Source: Zoogloea sp.
GTDB taxonomy: Bacteria; Pseudomonadota; Gammaproteobacteria; Burkholderiales; Rhodocyclaceae
NCBI GenBank assembly: GCA_016720685.1
Contig: JADKKC010000008.1
Span: 3,581 to 67,580, forward strand
DNA length: 64,000 bases
Reading direction: 5' to 3'
This document shows positions 62,444 through 64,000 of the stretch, one piece after another. The notes under the pieces are model-generated. The model was given only the letters and a program-made list of their open reading frames with translations, made no database searches and was not told where the DNA came from. The translations under genes and the position numbers were made by a program. Position 1 is the stretch's first letter; each line of letters opens with the position of its first letter.

Positions 62444-62449
62444 CCATGA
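61571..62449 (+). CDS. istB: IstB ATPase, C terminus frameshifted
   Basis: MNPAPELAPQLKQLRLSGIF then the AAA+ ATPase motifs VLIVGPCGTGKSHLAQALGH (Walker A) and LLIIDDFGLKPLRAPADEDL (Walker B), and TSNLDFPEWDQAFPANRLLA. From about 62268 the tail is out of phase (expected YCLTLDGPSYRAP), so the last residues differ from the family and read across the IS end. The core is intact. Confidence 0.85.
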   Translation: MNPAPELAPQLKQLRLSGIFDSLEARNRQAIEAKLAYTDFLALLISDEVARREQKKFSTRLRRAQFRTTKTLEQFDFERLPQLNRALVHDLATGRYLLEKAPVLIVGPCGTGKSHLAQALGHCAVRQGVDVVFTTCASLTQSLNAARATGSYERKLAALARVPLLIIDDFGLKPLRAPADEDLHDLIAERYEQAATIVTSNLDFPEWDQAFPANRLLASASLDRLRHNAYCLTPTGRLTGPRRGPNKAKTVLASTPKNHQLLNPAEDVRQNLFKLAPICRSEVALLCRSVTP

Positions 62450-62763
62450 AAAAGTCGCTGACTTACGATCAGGGCAGGGAGATGGCCCGCCACGAGATTC
62501 TCGCCAAGCGCGTCAAGATCGACGTCTATTTTGCCGACCCGCACAGCCCCTGGCAGCGGCCGACCAACGAGAATACCAACGGCTTGATCCGCGAGTATCT
62601 TCCCAAGGGGCTGGATTTGGCGCCGATCTCCCAAGGCTACCTCAACGCGATTGCCCGACAATTAAACAACCGCCCGCGCAAATGCCTCGACTTTGAAACA
62701 CCGGCGGAGGTCTTTGCGAGGGAAATCATGAACTTTCAACCCGGTGTTGCACTTCAGAGTTGA
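62446..62763 (+). pseudogene. IS30-family transposase, C-terminal fragment
   Basis: KSLTYDQGREMARHEILAKR, VYFADPHSPWQRPTNENTNG and YLPKGLDLAPISQGYLNAIA, LNNRPRKCLDFETPAEVFAR, the second Asp and Glu of the IS30 DDE core and the C terminus. The front is missing where IS21 begins. Confidence 0.88.
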
Positions 62764-62772
62764 AACCGCCCA

Positions 62773-64000
62773 TTGCTCACGACGGGTCTGCACCGAAAGG
62801 TTCCTCGGCAGGATGTTCCAACGCGGAGGGATGGTCTGCATGTCTTCCTGATTTTACCAGAAAATACGCATGCAATTAAGCGTCAGGAACTCACAGGACC
62901 AGATAAACACGCGTCTGCAGACCTCTTCGACTCCTTGGACTTCTGGCTCAAGACGCCGCAGATCGCCTACACATCCTGGTTAAGTCGGCAAACCTATGCA
63001 GCTTCGACCAAGACGGTTTATGTCGCCATGTTTAGCCGCTTTTGCGAATGGTTAGGCGAGCAGGGCAAACGTCTTGACCGTTGCGAAAAGGATGACCTTT
63101 GCCGTTTTCTCGATACCGCTAACCCCAATCTGCCTGAAAGCCGACGACGCCCTCAAACAGGGCTGCAGCGCCAACAGTACGTTCGCCAGCTTGAACGAGT
63201 CTTCGTGCACCTCAATGCTTGGGAATCAGTAGAGGCAGAAACCCTGGCCGCCAAGCGGCATACGAAAAAGTAGGGCAGGGGAGTGATAGGCCAACCCGCT
63301 TTCTTTCGATGGAAGAGCGGGATGCAGTAATCCAGACAATTGAACAATCCTTGACGCGCATTGAGCTTGAAGATCCTGGTTTAGTGCCTTGGACAGACTT
63401 TCGGGATCTGGCGCTGGTGTCGTTATTGCTGGGCGCGGGTTTGAAAGTTTCGCACGTTGAACGGTTGACGATTAATTGCATAGACATGCATGAGGAACGA
63501 ATTGATCTTAGCTTGCCCCTCTACACTCACCGGGCCCGGATCATGGCTTTTGCCATGGCGCCACTTCGGGCCTGGCTGCTAATTCAAGCCAAACGACATG
63601 GCGGAGAAGTGAGTGGGACACACCCCGTTTTCGAGGGGGATCGGAGTGTCGGCTTTGGGCGAACTGCGAAGAGCTTGTTCATGCACGCCTCGTCCATCCA
63701 TCGTCGTACCCAACGTTGCCTCGAAGCGGCTGGCGTGACGGGAGATCGGGCCTGTGCCCAGACTCTGCGTAACACCTATGCGGGTTTACTGATCGATGCA
63801 GGCGCCAGTGACGAGGAACTCGTCGACTTCATGGGTCTGAAAGCATCGATTACGAGCACGCGCTTGCGCCAAGCCTATGCACAGAGCAAGGCGCGTCATA
63901 AGGCAGTTATTTCAACCCGGCCGCGGCCATCCAGATCTGAAAGCCAGATCAGCCAGGAGTCGGCGAAGGAGGAAGCATGGGAGGCTGACCCATTTGTGGC
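62773..64000 (+). pseudogene. tyrosine recombinase, frameshifted and running off the window
   Basis: The first frame (to 63273) has the SAM-like core-binding domain: WLSRQTYAASTKTVYVAMFS, CEWLGEQGKRLDRCEKDDLC, RQQYVRQLERVFVHLNAWES. The second, from ATG 63309 in another frame, has RDLALVSLLLGAGLKVSHVE, then LRAWLLIQAKRHGGE and CAQTLRNTYAGLLIDAGASD. The catalytic residues look altered: Lys for the first Arg, Q-x-x-R for H-x-x-R, MGLK for LGH. A frameshift near 63255 separates the parts. The frame is open at 64000. Confidence 0.7.

Noticed and set aside
1..64000. tRNA or rRNA genes
   Set aside because: No clover-leaf with conserved T-arm sequence and no rRNA segments were noticed on either strand.

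Overview
The window looks like part of a plasmid, or an integrated plasmid, from a high-GC proteobacterium. A betaproteobacterium of the Rhodocyclales/Burkholderiales kind is my inference from gene families and codon use, not something a marker proves. Plasmid functions are spread through it: KfrA (31.2 kb), UmuDC (36-38 kb), ParA/ParB with palindromic parS-like sites (47-49.4 kb), and a TrfA-type initiator behind an iteron origin with a DnaA box (50-51.8 kb). Five toxin-antitoxin modules or remnants (two TacA/TacT, HipA remnant, HipBA, HigB/HigA-ImmA) and many insertion sequences (IS3, IS4, IS5, IS21, IS30, IS66, IS110, IS1380 types) surround it.

The core of interest is 6.0-29.0 kb. A minus-strand operon (15.87 -> 6.45 kb) encodes a Cmr-like type III effector: Cmr1-like, a RAMP, an HD domain plus a Csx11-like Cas10 without a recognisable GGDD, Cmr4-like, Cmr5-like, another RAMP, a Cas6-like protein, then Cas2 and Cas1. 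Between 16 and 24 kb lie a glycine-zipper protein, a vWA-PP2C fusion, a TerY-like vWA protein, a Ser/Thr-kinase-like protein, a possible DUF3800-like protein and a TPR protein. A second minus-strand operon (28.97 -> 24.61 kb) encodes a small protein, a sigma-70-like protein, an unknown protein and a CHAT caspase-like protease with a TPR tail. Each of the three minus-strand operons ends at a short CRISPR array with the same 36-nt repeat and a homologous leader. This suggests that CRISPR interference, a kinase/phosphatase switch and a protease/sigma switch form one linked locus. The link is inferred from layout and untested.

Region by region: 0-6 kb is TA genes and IS debris with two sets of tandem repeats. 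6-29 kb is the CRISPR/signalling locus. 29-38.6 kb holds HipBA, KfrA, an intact IS5 element, a tyrosine recombinase and UmuDC. 38.6-44.2 kb is a SOS-associated SRAP gene split by IS66, which is split by IS3, which is split by IS110. 44-47.2 kb is small genes and IS1380/IS5 remnants. 47.3-51.8 kb is the ParAB/TrfA backbone. 52.1-53.2 kb holds a second, frameshifted Cas6 and the tail of a HEPN ribonuclease. 53.2-56.4 kb is a second IS66. 56.4-59.6 kb is a HigB/HigA-ImmA/unknown/nuclease operon. 59.9-64 kb is IS21, an IS30 fragment and a broken tyrosine recombinase that runs off the window.

Many otherwise recognisable genes carry one frameshift or one in-frame stop (cmr1, the RAMP, HD/cas10, both cas6 genes, CHAT/TPR, umuC, trfA, higA-immA, istA, istB, the second IS66). 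Either the replicon is decaying or the assembly contains indel errors. The sequence alone cannot decide, and statements about activity should be read with that in mind.
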